From a virus, in IMG/VR virus record IMGVR_UViG_3300023184_000557, positions 1 to 22,480 of that record: a stretch of DNA of 22,480 nucleotides; one strand, 5' to 3'. Positions 14,249 to 21,880 of the stretch are shown piece by piece; positions within the stretch are counted from its first letter, which is position 1; each line of letters begins with the position of its first letter. The translations under genes and the position numbers were made by a program. Below the pieces are notes generated by a model. That model saw only the letters and a program-made list of their open reading frames with translations. It made no database searches and was not told where the DNA came from.

Positions 14249-16765
14249 TTATTTTTTATTGTTAGATGATTTTATTTTTAATTTTTCTATTTCCATTTTT
14301 TTATTCATTAGATCTCTATCTAGACTAGCTTTCTTATTAGCTAACTCTATTTGATTTTGATTTTGAATCTTAATGGCTTGAATCTTTTTGTCTTCAATAT
14401 CACTTTTCAGCTTTATTTCTTTTTCCTTGATACTAAGTTCCTTGTCATGTTTTTGTTTATCATGAATTAACTTACTTTGCTCCATAAATGCTTTAGATTG
14501 AATATCTCTTTCTTTTAAAGATAGGTTAGCAATTTCTGTTGCATCAGGTATTAAGTTCTGATTAACATCACTAGGACCAGTCATACTTCTCATTGCGTTA
14601 ATCTCAGCAACTTGAATTCTAGTTTGATTAGAAGTATCAGTTTTATATTGTTCAAGGTCTCTATCAGCTTGCTTCTCTTGAAGTTGCATTTGTTGCATTT
14701 TTTCTTGAGATTCAAGTTGTTGTTTTTGAGAGTCAGACATACGTTTGTATTTAGCCTCTTCACCTTGTTGTATTGCTCTTATCATATCTTTAGGACTGTC
14801 ATTAACTAAACTATTAATGATAGTACTTAAATCAGCTTTATCAGCTTGTAATGCAGATTGAGCTAATTGCTTTAATGCTTGTAATACACTTTGATCTTTT
14901 GATGAATCAGTAACATAAACATTAAACTCAGAATTGTCTAATTGAGATTCTTCAATGTTTAATAATTCAATACCCATGTCATCTAAAACAAATTGTACTT
15001 TTTTACCTTTTCTAAAAGCTATTTTAGCACACTCTATTAAACCTACATAAACTTTACGCTTACATTCATCATGAGAGTCAAACAAATACTCTGTGCCTAA
15101 TGAAGATTGTTCTACTGAACGTTCAACATTACCTACAAGTTCTCTATTTGCTATAGCGCCTAATCTTTGAGGAGACACACCACTAATAAAAGCAGCTTGA
15201 CTCTTAATATAATCTAAAGTTTGAATGTATTGTTGAATGGTGCTAGATAAACTTAAATCAATTGATTGAAATTGATTAAAGTGTGATATCTTACCAGTTT
15301 GACTTCCTTTATTAGCCTCTTCATGAGAGTTAATAAAAGCTATCTTCATTGCTTTAAGATAATACATCCATCTTTCAATATCCATTCCTTCAGACCTAGG
15401 TATTTGTGCTAAGTCCATTAAAAATATCCTACCTTGATCACTAGCAAAAGCTAATTCTAATCTATAAGATATAATGTTGTAAAGATATTGGTATGGTTTT
15501 AATCTATCTAAAAGAGAAACAGAAACACTGTTTGTTGCATTGTAAATAGTTCCAGTATAACCTAACTTGCAGTAATATGGATTATCCATTCTTCTACGTT
15601 GGTTCTCTTTAGGCTGAACATTTATATATATTCTATCTCCAATTTTTATTCCTTCCCAAGCTTCGTTAATCCAAAACTCTTCTACGGTTGCATTTTTATA
15701 AACTTGTTTAAATACACTAATCTTAAAAGATTCATCTACTATTTGTTCAACAGGTAAATCATTCTCATCAGTATATTCTAAATGGTATAATTTCTTAAAA
15801 GATTTCCACTCTATTCTAACTACACGTATTAACTCTGAATTAAATGCTCCAGCAGTTGTGTTAATTGTTGAGAAATTAGATAAACCAGTATCAACAACAC
15901 CATTAGTTCTATCTAAACTAAATGTTGGGTTATTATTTACTAAGTTATAACTAGATGTAAATCGTTTAGATATGGCTTCAATCTCACCAACTTGATCAGC
16001 AGTTAAGTCTGAACCAAACTCATCAATAATAGATGCTGGTGCTAACATCCTAACCTCAATAACAGCTAATGCGTCATCAATGTATTCTGTATCACCATCT
16101 AATATTACTGTAGTGTTTAATGGATTACAACGTCTAAATAAAACTTCATCATTTGATACACCACTCCAGTAAATCTCTTCACCTGCTATTAAAGCATCTT
16201 TCCATCCACGCTTAAATGTTTCTTTAGTGTTTAAAGACTTCTTTAAATATTTTAATATCTTATTTGCTTGAGATTCAATTAAATCAGATATATTGTGTTT
16301 TTCATATTTAATTATTTGCTCAGGAGTTGGAGGAGGATTGTTTGGGTCAATGGTACTAGGATCTATTTCCCCCATTAACCTTTGTTGTAACATCTCTACA
16401 ATCTTCTTCTTTAATGATTCTTGCTTTCTATTAATATCTAATGGAGTTTCAGAAACAACAATAAAATTATCTGATCTCTTTGTCTCTTCACCAATTAATA
16501 AATTTAAAGAAGGAGAAATAATATCATAGTGTTGTAGTGTAGCAGGAAAGTCATTGTCTTTTAATCCAAGTGGATTTGAAACATATTCTAAGTCAGCTTT
16601 GTTAAACCTTCCGTTGAATAAGTCATAGTTAATCTTCTTATTATAATTAGTGGTTCTATTAGATGCAACAGAACTATAAGACATTCTCTCATAGTAGTTT
16701 ATTGTATCCTGTTTCCAACTTTCATCCTTTTTACTAAAAGGTAATTTTTGTACTGGTAAAGCCAC
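14249..16765 (-). CDS. Portal protein (838 aa)
   Basis: This large protein between terminase and ferritin fits the portal, the dodecameric ring through which DNA enters the head. The N-terminal part (MALPVQKLPFSKKDESWKQD, then a YERMSYSSVASNRTTNYNKK stretch) leads into a portal core. Recognisable portal-like segments include LKYLKKSLNTKETFKRGWKD (near 170-190), GEEIYWSGVSNDEVLFRRCN (near 195-215), and the clip/stem-like run around YNIISYRLELAFASDQGRIF (near 435-455). From about residue 680 to the end it is a long coiled coil rich in Gln/Glu/Lys (for example KQQLESQEKMQQMQLQEKQA), an extension found in large portals of Bacteroidota phages. The gene starts 16 bases after the terminase gene ends. 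A smaller role in anchoring internal head proteins by the coil is possible. Confidence 0.88.
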   Translation of the reverse strand: MALPVQKLPFSKKDESWKQDTINYYERMSYSSVASNRTTNYNKKINYDLFNGRFNKADLEYVSNPLGLKDNDFPATLQHYDIISPSLNLLIGEETKRSDNFIVVSETPLDINRKQESLKKKIVEMLQQRLMGEIDPSTIDPNNPPPTPEQIIKYEKHNISDLIESQANKILKYLKKSLNTKETFKRGWKDALIAGEEIYWSGVSNDEVLFRRCNPLNTTVILDGDTEYIDDALAVIEVRMLAPASIIDEFGSDLTADQVGEIEAISKRFTSSYNLVNNNPTFSLDRTNGVVDTGLSNFSTINTTAGAFNSELIRVVRIEWKSFKKLYHLEYTDENDLPVEQIVDESFKISVFKQVYKNATVEEFWINEAWEGIKIGDRIYINVQPKENQRRRMDNPYYCKLGYTGTIYNATNSVSVSLLDRLKPYQYLYNIISYRLELAFASDQGRIFLMDLAQIPRSEGMDIERWMYYLKAMKIAFINSHEEANKGSQTGKISHFNQFQSIDLSLSSTIQQYIQTLDYIKSQAAFISGVSPQRLGAIANRELVGNVERSVEQSSLGTEYLFDSHDECKRKVYVGLIECAKIAFRKGKKVQFVLDDMGIELLNIEESQLDNSEFNVYVTDSSKDQSVLQALKQLAQSALQADKADLSTIINSLVNDSPKDMIRAIQQGEEAKYKRMSDSQKQQLESQEKMQQMQLQEKQADRDLEQYKTDTSNQTRIQVAEINAMRSMTGPSDVNQNLIPDATEIANLSLKERDIQSKAFMEQSKLIHDKQKHDKELSIKEKEIKLKSDIEDKKIQAIKIQNQNQIELANKKASLDRDLMNKKMEIEKLKIKSSNNKK

Positions 16766-16781
16766 TTTATTTTATATTAAG

Positions 16782-18797
16782 TTAGTATTGTGTTCTGTTA
16801 TGTATATTTTTCTGAAATAGCTTCTTTGAAAAAAAGGAGTCCATCTCAAGTAATGTTTTAGGCATTGAGTCTTGTAAATGTAATTTATGCATTTCTTTAG
16901 ATTGCAAGATACACAACATAAAAGCAATAACCCTGTCCGTATTATTTTGTCTATCATAAGAAATTAATTCTTTTAACAAAGGTACGGATTTTATTGTATG
17001 TAAGTTTAATATTTTTGTTCCATCTACATCTTCACGCTCTTCATATAACCATTGCTTTAAATAAATCTCACATTGGTCTTTTATTTGCTGTGACATGTGA
17101 ATGCCATATCCTCTTGTTACTTTAGAATTGCTTACAATGTCTTTAATAATCTGAGGTTGTTCACATAAGTAATGTAAACTGTTCTTCATTTCAAAATAAC
17201 CTTTAAGGCCTTTTAATTGATTTTCATATAAGCACTTAGCATTATAGTAGATACACATTCTTCTACATATCTCATAAAAATCATCAGCTCTTTCTGGTCT
17301 TCCAGTAAATTCTGCTACAATCTGATCATAAGTTTGAGCATTGCTCATAAACCTTTTATACACAAAAAATGATCCCAAGGATTCACTTGTTTCTGCTTTA
17401 TCTTGATCATATGGGTCACAACCTGCAATATATAATCCATAAGGTGGATTAGGAACAGGGTCTTCCCAAAGAACAATACAGCCAGTTTTTAACCTATCTT
17501 TTGGTAAAGGATAATCTATCACATCTACCAAGTCTGGATTTAATCTTGCTTTAATCTCATTGTTAATATCAAAATATAACTCTACCTTTTTCTTATTCTC
17601 TTTAATAGATGAGGTTGTTTCAACCTTACCTAACCATTCATGCATTTCAAAACTAGCAAATATGGTACCAGAGTTTCTTAAAAAAGATTCACTTGGAGTT
17701 AATGGATACTGAGTAATAGCATCTTGTAATGCCTTAGGATCATGTCCAGTTTTCTTTGCTTCTCTTAAGTTTAAGATAGAATCTAAAGCTAATGACTCAT
17801 CTGAGTTACCATCTTCATCTACCATTGGTTTATTTTTAAAAGAACCTAACCTACCTTTTGTTGCTGGTATAAACCAACCACATAAAGCTTGTTCTTTTCC
17901 TTCCTCCCAAACATTACTAAACTCTAATAGATTGTATTGTTTAGGGTTATTAAACATATAAGCAAAGTCTGCAGTACCACCTTCCATATCTCCACCTGTA
18001 CCAAATATAATTGGAATACCAATCATATTCTCTCCATCTTTCCAACAAGGTTCTGTCATTCCATAAGCTTCCTTTAAGTTTATTAAAGTACCAGCTTCTT
18101 CAAATACAAAAACACTTGTAGTTAATCCTACAGATGCAAATGGGTTGTCTTTAAAAGTTAATTTTGTAACTTCAGACATATATCCTTTCCAAACTTTAAC
18201 ACCATCTACATGGGATTCAAATCTAGCCTTTACATGATCTTTAGTATCTGGACTTCTTTGCTTTCTCCATTCAGTATTAGCATTTAGGAAGTTTAAATTA
18301 TCAAGAACCATATTCATAGTGGTAGTTGATAACCTATCTAAATAAGCTCCTATAACACATTTAGAATCCCTGTAAAAATTATACTCATGTGCAACTAGTG
18401 CGGCATTCTTATAACTAAATCCAGTTCTTCTAGGTTTAGAAAATATCAATCCTTTTTTCTTAATCCTACAAACATCTATTAAATGAAAGTAGTCATAATC
18501 AATATCTAAGAATCTAGGAAACATCATTTTTTTTCTTCCAGTCTCAACGTCTTCAGCTTTAATCTGAATGTAGTTTAAATAGAAATAATGAATACCTGTT
18601 ACTCTAATGCCTAATGAATTTGTAAATCCATGTCTGCATCTAAAATCTTCCTCTTCCCAAAACTCTTTATACTGACTAGTACCTTTAGGTAAATCTGTAT
18701 ACATCTTGTGCTTATTAAAGTAGATTGCTCTTTCTCTAAATTCACTAGTAAGTTCAAACTTATCTACTTGAGGTACATGCTGTGTATTAGATCCCAT
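16782..18797 (-). CDS. terL: Terminase large subunit
   Basis: This 671-residue protein is the DNA-packaging motor. The ATPase part has an adapted Walker A motif KPRRTGFS (121-128), a Walker B motif SVFVFEEAG (228-236) and a coupling motif near GTGGD (266-270). The nuclease part has an RNase H-like set of acids: D461 in AGCDPYDQ, E525 in CLYENQ, and D621 in NNTDR. The motor cuts concatemeric DNA and pumps it into the prohead through the portal, which is coded next. The Walker A with Arg in place of a Gly is usual for large terminases. The start is the first ATG, 2 bases after the previous stop, with no other start needed to include the whole ATPase domain. Family placement near crAss-like terminases is inferred. 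Confidence 0.92.
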   Translation of the reverse strand: MGSNTQHVPQVDKFELTSEFRERAIYFNKHKMYTDLPKGTSQYKEFWEEEDFRCRHGFTNSLGIRVTGIHYFYLNYIQIKAEDVETGRKKMMFPRFLDIDYDYFHLIDVCRIKKKGLIFSKPRRTGFSYKNAALVAHEYNFYRDSKCVIGAYLDRLSTTTMNMVLDNLNFLNANTEWRKQRSPDTKDHVKARFESHVDGVKVWKGYMSEVTKLTFKDNPFASVGLTTSVFVFEEAGTLINLKEAYGMTEPCWKDGENMIGIPIIFGTGGDMEGGTADFAYMFNNPKQYNLLEFSNVWEEGKEQALCGWFIPATKGRLGSFKNKPMVDEDGNSDESLALDSILNLREAKKTGHDPKALQDAITQYPLTPSESFLRNSGTIFASFEMHEWLGKVETTSSIKENKKKVELYFDINNEIKARLNPDLVDVIDYPLPKDRLKTGCIVLWEDPVPNPPYGLYIAGCDPYDQDKAETSESLGSFFVYKRFMSNAQTYDQIVAEFTGRPERADDFYEICRRMCIYYNAKCLYENQLKGLKGYFEMKNSLHYLCEQPQIIKDIVSNSKVTRGYGIHMSQQIKDQCEIYLKQWLYEEREDVDGTKILNLHTIKSVPLLKELISYDRQNNTDRVIAFMLCILQSKEMHKLHLQDSMPKTLLEMDSFFSKKLFQKNIHNRTQY

Positions 18798-18799
18798 TT

Positions 18800-19114
18800 T
18801 TATTGTTCAAATAAACTTGTTTCAGCAGTTCCTTTTCTAACTGTAGTCTCTTTCTCATCACGCTTAACCTTTTCTTCTAAGACGTCAAGAGAGCTAATGC
18901 TGTCTCCTAAAACTTTACCTGCATCTAAAATAGACTTGGCTGTTTTAATTTTTAACTCCATCTCTTCTATTTGAGTAAAATCTATGGAATCAAAAAATAT
19001 TTTTATTTGATATAAAACTCTTCTATAAGACTCTAGGAGACTCATAGAAATTGTTTTATTTGGATTTGACAATACTTCTGTTACTTTTACTTCCTCTGTT
19101 TGTTTCTTAGCCAT
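18800..19114 (-). CDS. Small helical protein upstream of terminase, candidate small terminase (104 aa)
   Basis: I do not recognise the sequence. It is helical and charged (MAKKQTEEVKVTEVLSNPNK, then YRRVLYQIKIFFDSIDFTQIEEME and LDVLEEKVKRDEKE). It lies directly upstream of the large terminase gene, 2 bases away, and its start overlaps the previous gene's stop by one base. Small terminase subunits often have this position and about this length, but I see no clear helix-turn-helix, so this is only a positional guess. It could equally be a chaperone or an internal protein. Confidence 0.55.
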   Translation of the reverse strand: MAKKQTEEVKVTEVLSNPNKTISMSLLESYRRVLYQIKIFFDSIDFTQIEEMELKIKTAKSILDAGKVLGDSISSLDVLEEKVKRDEKETTVRKGTAETSLFEQ

Positions 19115-19359
19115 TATATTATTAATTTAGTTGTATCACCAGCTAAATGTTCTGGGACTAGTATATTTACTCTCTGAGTCTTGTTATACCATTCTGAAAA
19201 GAATTGCATAGCTTCCTCAAGTCCTTCAATCCTAGATCTTAACTCTTTATTTACACGTTCTAACTCTAACAGAGCTGAACCTATTTTAAAGTTACCATCT
19301 ATTGTAAATTTTTCTATAATGTTTTTTTCTTCTAAGCTTTTATCTAACTTTACTTTCAT
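19114..19359 (-). CDS. Hypothetical small protein (81 aa)
   Basis: No family recognised. The sequence is MKVKLDKSLEEKNIIEKF..., then a helical Leu/Glu/Arg-rich middle (ALLELERVNKELRSRIEGLE, residues 29-48) which may form a coiled coil, and an end of VPEHLAGDTTKLII. It sits in the chain of small genes leading to the terminase. The start overlaps the previous gene by 4 bases, and the stop shares one base with the start of the next gene. The coupling suggests expression with the packaging genes. Confidence 0.5.
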   Translation of the reverse strand: MKVKLDKSLEEKNIIEKFTIDGNFKIGSALLELERVNKELRSRIEGLEEAMQFFSEWYNKTQRVNILVPEHLAGDTTKLII

Positions 19360-19649
19360 TTCCCTTTTTTTATACTTTGTTTACTTTTAAACTTATCAGC
19401 AAATCCTAATACAGGTATTGATTTATTTAATATAACGTCTTTTAAGTCTTCATAAGATTTATTAACCTTATAACAGATATTGTTTTCATATATTAAAGAA
19501 TACTTTTTAACATGCTTGTTTGTTTTTTCATTAACAAACTCCTCTACCTGTATATTATCTAAATCAAAAAGCTTCTTAATAGTATTGCTGTTTTTAGTTT
19601 TACCATTTAAAACAACGTTACTGATTATTTCTAATTCATATAACCTCAT
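19356..19649 (-). CDS. Hypothetical small protein (97 aa)
   Basis: No family recognised. The protein is Lys/Asn-rich, alpha/beta mixed, with segments RLYELEIISNVVLNGKTKNS (residues 2-21) and SIPVLGFADKFKSKQSIKKG near the end. It begins 1 base after the stop of the Cys-rich gene and overlaps the next gene by 4 bases (ATGA type), so it is probably translated in the same operon. No Cys-metal motif or membrane segment is visible apart from one isolated Cys. Confidence 0.5.
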   Translation of the reverse strand: MRLYELEIISNVVLNGKTKNSNTIKKLFDLDNIQVEEFVNEKTNKHVKKYSLIYENNICYKVNKSYEDLKDVILNKSIPVLGFADKFKSKQSIKKGK

Positions 19650-19650
19650 C

Positions 19651-19938
19651 TTACCATTTACCTAAAGGACATAAAGAATCAGGTGATTTTGTTTTAGCTA
19701 CTAGTGGACAACCACAACCAGGATAAATTTGTCCTTCAATCCTCAGTTCACCATTATACTTAAATGTTTTAACTGCTGATTCAGAAACTAATTTAGAACA
19801 GGTATTATTAACTTTAACAAAACAACCATTACAGATGTTCATCCTATGACTAGCTAAATCTTTAACTTCATCATTATTAGTTATGTGATTCTTCCACCCC
19901 TGGAATATCTCTTTTGTTTTTTTTATGAACTCTCCCAT
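19651..19938 (-). CDS. Small Cys-rich, probably zinc-binding protein (95 aa)
   Basis: The cysteines are placed as a metal-binding set: C36 and C39 (NICNGC), C47, C75 and C77 (GCGC), and C90 (CPLGKW). The N-terminal helix is MGEFIKKTKEIFQGWKNH. From memory, small phage proteins with an ICxxC start and a CPLGKW end are common near packaging genes in Bacteroidota phages, with unknown role. The first ATG overlaps the HU-like gene by 62 bases. I keep it because the helical start with GWKNH is typical of this kind of protein and because the next Met (residue 33) would remove that helix. A zinc-ribbon fold and DNA or protein binding are inferred. Confidence 0.6.
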   Translation of the reverse strand: MGEFIKKTKEIFQGWKNHITNNDEVKDLASHRMNICNGCFVKVNNTCSKLVSESAVKTFKYNGELRIEGQIYPGCGCPLVAKTKSPDSLCPLGKW

Positions 19939-20131
19939 CTTTTAGTGCTATTAAAAATGTTGTTGGTTTAAACTTTCCTAATCCTTTAAAGTATACTTGT
20001 CTTAAATCCTTATTTTGAATTGAAGTCTGTAATACTTTAAACTGAGAATCAATTATCTTCTCTAGCTCAAACTTAGTTACACCATGCTTGAGTTTCATCT
20101 CTGATAATATATCTTCAATTAGCTGATTCAT
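19877..20131 (-). CDS. HU/IHF-like DNA-binding protein (84 aa)
   Basis: The N-terminal half is two helices (NQLIEDILSEMKLKHGVTKF, then a FELEKIIDSQFKVLQTSI run), as in HU/IHF. Residues 46-56 (VYFKGLGKFKP) match the v.l.GfGkF.v strand of that fold, followed by a short basic arm (KDGRVHKKNKRD). It is shorter than usual HU (about 90) and lacks the long DNA-binding arm in its typical form, so it may be a degenerate or specialised relative. Small IHF-like genes of this type are known upstream of the terminase in crAss-like phages. The role is probably DNA bending in packaging or transcription. Its start overlaps the end of the 58-residue gene by 17 bases. Confidence 0.7.
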   Translation of the reverse strand: MNQLIEDILSEMKLKHGVTKFELEKIIDSQFKVLQTSIQNKDLRQVYFKGLGKFKPTTFLIALKDGRVHKKNKRDIPGVEESHN

Positions 20132-20291
20132 TAAATCTAATTGTCTTAAGTTCTATATTATCTTTTGTATAAGTAATCTTAAATTTAAAATTCTTATGTC
20201 TTGTCTGGTAATACTTTAAACCATTAAACAGTTTGTTTAGAAACTCTTCAAAGTTTTTTATATTACTTATCTTATAATTAGTTACTGTCAT
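20115..20291 (-). CDS. Overlapping small protein (58 aa)
   Basis: A 58-codon ATG-to-TGA reading frame (MTVTNYKISNIKNFEEF..., ending IRFNESAN) fills the gap between the winged-helix gene and the HU-like gene. Its ATG lies in the last codons of the former (14-base overlap) and its stop lies inside the latter (17-base overlap). The amino-acid mix is normal and Lys/Asn/Phe-rich, with alternating strand patterns (FKFKITYTKDNIELKTI). Without it there would be a 146-base hole in an otherwise gapless chain. Function unknown. It may be overlooked by a length cut-off. Confidence 0.55.
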   Translation of the reverse strand: MTVTNYKISNIKNFEEFLNKLFNGLKYYQTRHKNFKFKITYTKDNIELKTIRFNESAN

Positions 20292-20616
20292 TTAGCTTGA
20301 ATTCAAAACTAACCTTACGGTCTTTAATTATATTTAAAATAATTGGATTTATGTAGTATACCCTATTTAACTCTGGGTGGTCTAATAACATTCCTTTGTT
20401 TCTCAACCGCTTAATGTAGTTATTAGTCATGAACTTATCTTTGTTAAGTACCTTCCTAATATGTTCCCTAGAATCTATATTAACCTCTAGCATATTGTTA
20501 TTTAACATTGTGCAAAGGATATCTAGTTCTAATGATGATAGGTTTAAATTAAAATTCAAAACCATCAATATTGCCTTATAATAATCTTTCTTATTAACTG
20601 GTATGTTGTATTCCAT
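20278..20616 (-). CDS. Winged-helix-like protein, first gene of the packaging operon (112 aa)
   Basis: The sequence suggests a small DNA-binding protein. The segment LSSLELDILCTMLNNNMLEV (residues 27-46) looks like the first helices of a winged helix. HIRKVLNKDKFMTNNYIKRL (residues 53-72) has the pattern of helix-turn-helix, with NYIKRLRNKGML as recognition helix and turn. NRVYYINPIILNII is the wing and end. It could be a late-gene regulator or a replication-related protein; I cannot tell which. It lies directly downstream of a perfect Bacteroidetes promoter (20638-20669), and is followed by overlapping small genes. Confidence 0.6.
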   Translation of the reverse strand: MEYNIPVNKKDYYKAILMVLNFNLNLSSLELDILCTMLNNNMLEVNIDSREHIRKVLNKDKFMTNNYIKRLRNKGMLLDHPELNRVYYINPIILNIIKDRKVSFEFKLNDSN

Positions 20617-20637
20617 AATGCTTATATATTCACATTA

Positions 20638-20669
20638 CAAATATAACAATAATTATTATATTACACAAA
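20638..20669 (-). promoter_or_regulatory. Bacteroidetes-type promoter of the packaging operon
   Basis: Read on the minus strand: TTTG (20666-20669), 20 bases of AT-rich spacer, then TATATTTG (20638-20645), an exact match to TAnnTTTG. This is the known -33/-7 consensus of Bacteroidetes primary sigma factors. The start of transcription would lie near 20631, giving a leader of about 15 bases to the ATG at 20616. It should be read by the host RNA polymerase. Confidence 0.8.
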
Positions 20670-20694
20670 CTTATTATATAATAGGGATTATTAT

Positions 20695-20976
20695 CTATTT
20701 ACTACCATCCTGTAAATGCATGTCTGTACTATTGTCTATCTTCCTATAGCCCTCAGACCATAATGTTTTAGTTAGTACAACACTTAACCTTACAATCTCT
20801 TCTTCTGATAAACTAGGAAGCAATATATGAAGTGACTCATGAGCCAGTATCTCCAAATGCTTCTTACCCTTTAACCTAGTGTCAAGTTCTATTAAGTTGT
20901 TACCACAATGGGCAACACCCCAGATATTCTCCCTGCCTAGTTTAGAGTATTTAATCTTTATCTTGGAATTCTTCAT
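20695..20976 (-). CDS. Small HExxH zinc-metallopeptidase-like protein (93 aa)
   Basis: Residues 41-50 (LEILAHESLH) contain HESLH at 46-50, the zinc and catalytic motif of zincins, followed by LLPSLSEEEIVRLSVVLTKT in which one of the Glu residues (58-60) could be the third ligand. The upstream segment NLIELDTRLKGKKHLEIL is the edge strand before the active helix. Small proteins of this layout (strand, HExxH helix, SEEE, then TLW..GYR) are widespread in phages. Their substrate is unknown. It is separate from the packaging operon promoter and ends 26 bases upstream of its TTTG box, so it belongs to an earlier transcript or reads into it. There is no signal peptide. Confidence 0.65.
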   Translation of the reverse strand: MKNSKIKIKYSKLGRENIWGVAHCGNNLIELDTRLKGKKHLEILAHESLHILLPSLSEEEIVRLSVVLTKTLWSEGYRKIDNSTDMHLQDGSK

Positions 20977-21191
20977 TTTAGAGTGTATTTATTATAGCTA
21001 ACACATTAACTTAAAGGACATGACTTTCCCCTTCTAAGATTGACTTAATATTACTACTAAGCGTTTTTAACCTTTGTAATTATAATAGATTAGTTTTTAG
21101 CCCTAGTTATTTCTAACTATCTGGTTGCTTTATCCTGTTAATGCAGGGGGATACTTCTTACCCATTGAACCAGTTATCTATCTTTCTCACT
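20977..21191 (-). other. Non-coding gap with hairpins, possible leader RNA
   Basis: No gene is visible in this 215-base stretch. On the minus strand a perfect hairpin TAGTTA-GAAA-TAACTA (21104-21119) has a stable GNRA loop. To its right, CTGGTT (21121-21126) can pair with AACCAG (21168-21173) around an inner hairpin CCTG-CAGG (21134-21147). The GAAA loop exists only in minus-strand RNA. It could be a 5' leader of the HExxH gene. I compared it with a tRNA and found no proper acceptor or T arm. Confidence 0.35.
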
Positions 21192-21389
21192 TTAAAGGTC
21201 CTTTGCTGGGATATTGGGGACAACTTCAGTTTTATTTAAACCTATTAACCCAACTTCTAACCTCCTATTTACATTTCTGCCTTCAGAGGTGGTGTAGATA
21301 AAACTACTCCCATAATATAAATATAACTGTTTATTTCCATATATGCAAATAAATGTTACTTTATTTTGTTTAATTGTTTGAAAAATCAT
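21192..21389 (-). CDS. Doubtful small ORF (65 aa)
   Basis: This 65-codon frame starts at an ATG inside the end of the previous gene (20-base overlap) and codes MIFQTIKQNKVTFICIYGNK..., ending EVVPNIPAKDL. I see no known motif. The tail has an unusual composition and the following region is structured and non-coding, so it may be chance. Its overlap with the upstream gene fits local gene packing. I list it only as possible. Confidence 0.3.
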   Translation of the reverse strand: MIFQTIKQNKVTFICIYGNKQLYLYYGSSFIYTTSEGRNVNRRLEVGLIGLNKTEVVPNIPAKDL

Positions 21390-21624
21390 CTATACCCATA
21401 ATTAGCTGATAGTATAACGTCCACTTCTCATAACTAATCATCTCCTGGTTTAATTGCTCCATCTTCTCTGGATCTGCATGGTCATTATATCTCTTACGCT
21501 TTACCCCCTCCTTTAAATAGACAACCCTCTTACCATCCAAATTCATGTAACCCCTAACCTCATCTTCATTAAAATGTTTACTCTTCTCAAAAAAACTTCT
21601 GTGTTCATATTCATCATTACTCAT
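21370..21624 (-). CDS. Hypothetical protein (84 aa), first gene of the minus block
   Basis: No family recognised. The protein is charged and soluble: acidic start (MSNDEYEHRSFFEKSKHF), a basic middle (GKRVVYLKEGVKRKRYNDHA, residues 31-50) and a helical end with aromatic residues (SYEKWTLYYQLIMGIDDF). It is the first minus-strand gene next to the divergent region. A -7-like box TAGATTTG (21629-21636 on the minus strand) lies only 4 bases before the ATG, with the TTTG box 15 bases further instead of 19-21, so a promoter here would give an almost leaderless mRNA. This promoter is weakly supported. Confidence 0.55.
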   Translation of the reverse strand: MSNDEYEHRSFFEKSKHFNEDEVRGYMNLDGKRVVYLKEGVKRKRYNDHADPEKMEQLNQEMISYEKWTLYYQLIMGIDDFSNN

Positions 21625-21696
21625 GATGCAAATCTACACATTATTTTAATACAAACAATAAACTAACTAATATATCCCCCTTATTAGTCTATAGCC

Positions 21697-21860
21697 AAAT
21701 ATAATTTTTTGTAAATTTTTTTGTAGATTTTTTTAGACACCCCCCCTTCTAAAAATTTTTTATGTGTAGGTTGTTGAGGGGCACCCCTAATATCCAGACC
21801 CCTACTAAACATTGCGGGAAACCGCGGGTGAATTTCACTACCCATAATAAAGTGTGGAAC
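21697..21860. promoter_or_regulatory. Divergent regulatory region: phased T-tracts and GC-rich hairpins
   Basis: Between the minus block (ending at 21624) and the plus ORF (from 21881) there is no gene. Three T-runs start at 21705, 21716 and 21728, about one helical turn apart, as in curved DNA. A run of seven C follows at 21740-21746. Then come hairpins unusual for this AT-rich DNA: AGGGG-CCCCT (21777-21788), GCGG-GAAA-CCGC (21814-21825) and GTGA-ATT-TCAC (21828-21838). The layout fits a promoter hub or replication origin; neither is shown. Confidence 0.45.
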
Positions 21861-21880
21861 AAAACTAAAACCTATTAACC

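Noticed and set aside
16772-16957. 61-codon minus-strand frame at the end of the terminase gene
   Set aside because: It lies inside the terminase gene in another frame, and the terminase frame is well supported up to its end.
21121-21173. tRNA-like look (GGTTCAA and paired ends) on the minus strand
   Set aside because: There is no acceptor stem of 7 pairs, no T arm and the D arm has only three good pairs. Only a generic stem-loop remains.
21238-21880. Exact 13-base direct repeat AAACCTATTAACC at 21238-21250 and 21868-21880
   Set aside because: In an AT-rich window of this length several 13-base repeats are expected by chance, and the flanks differ.
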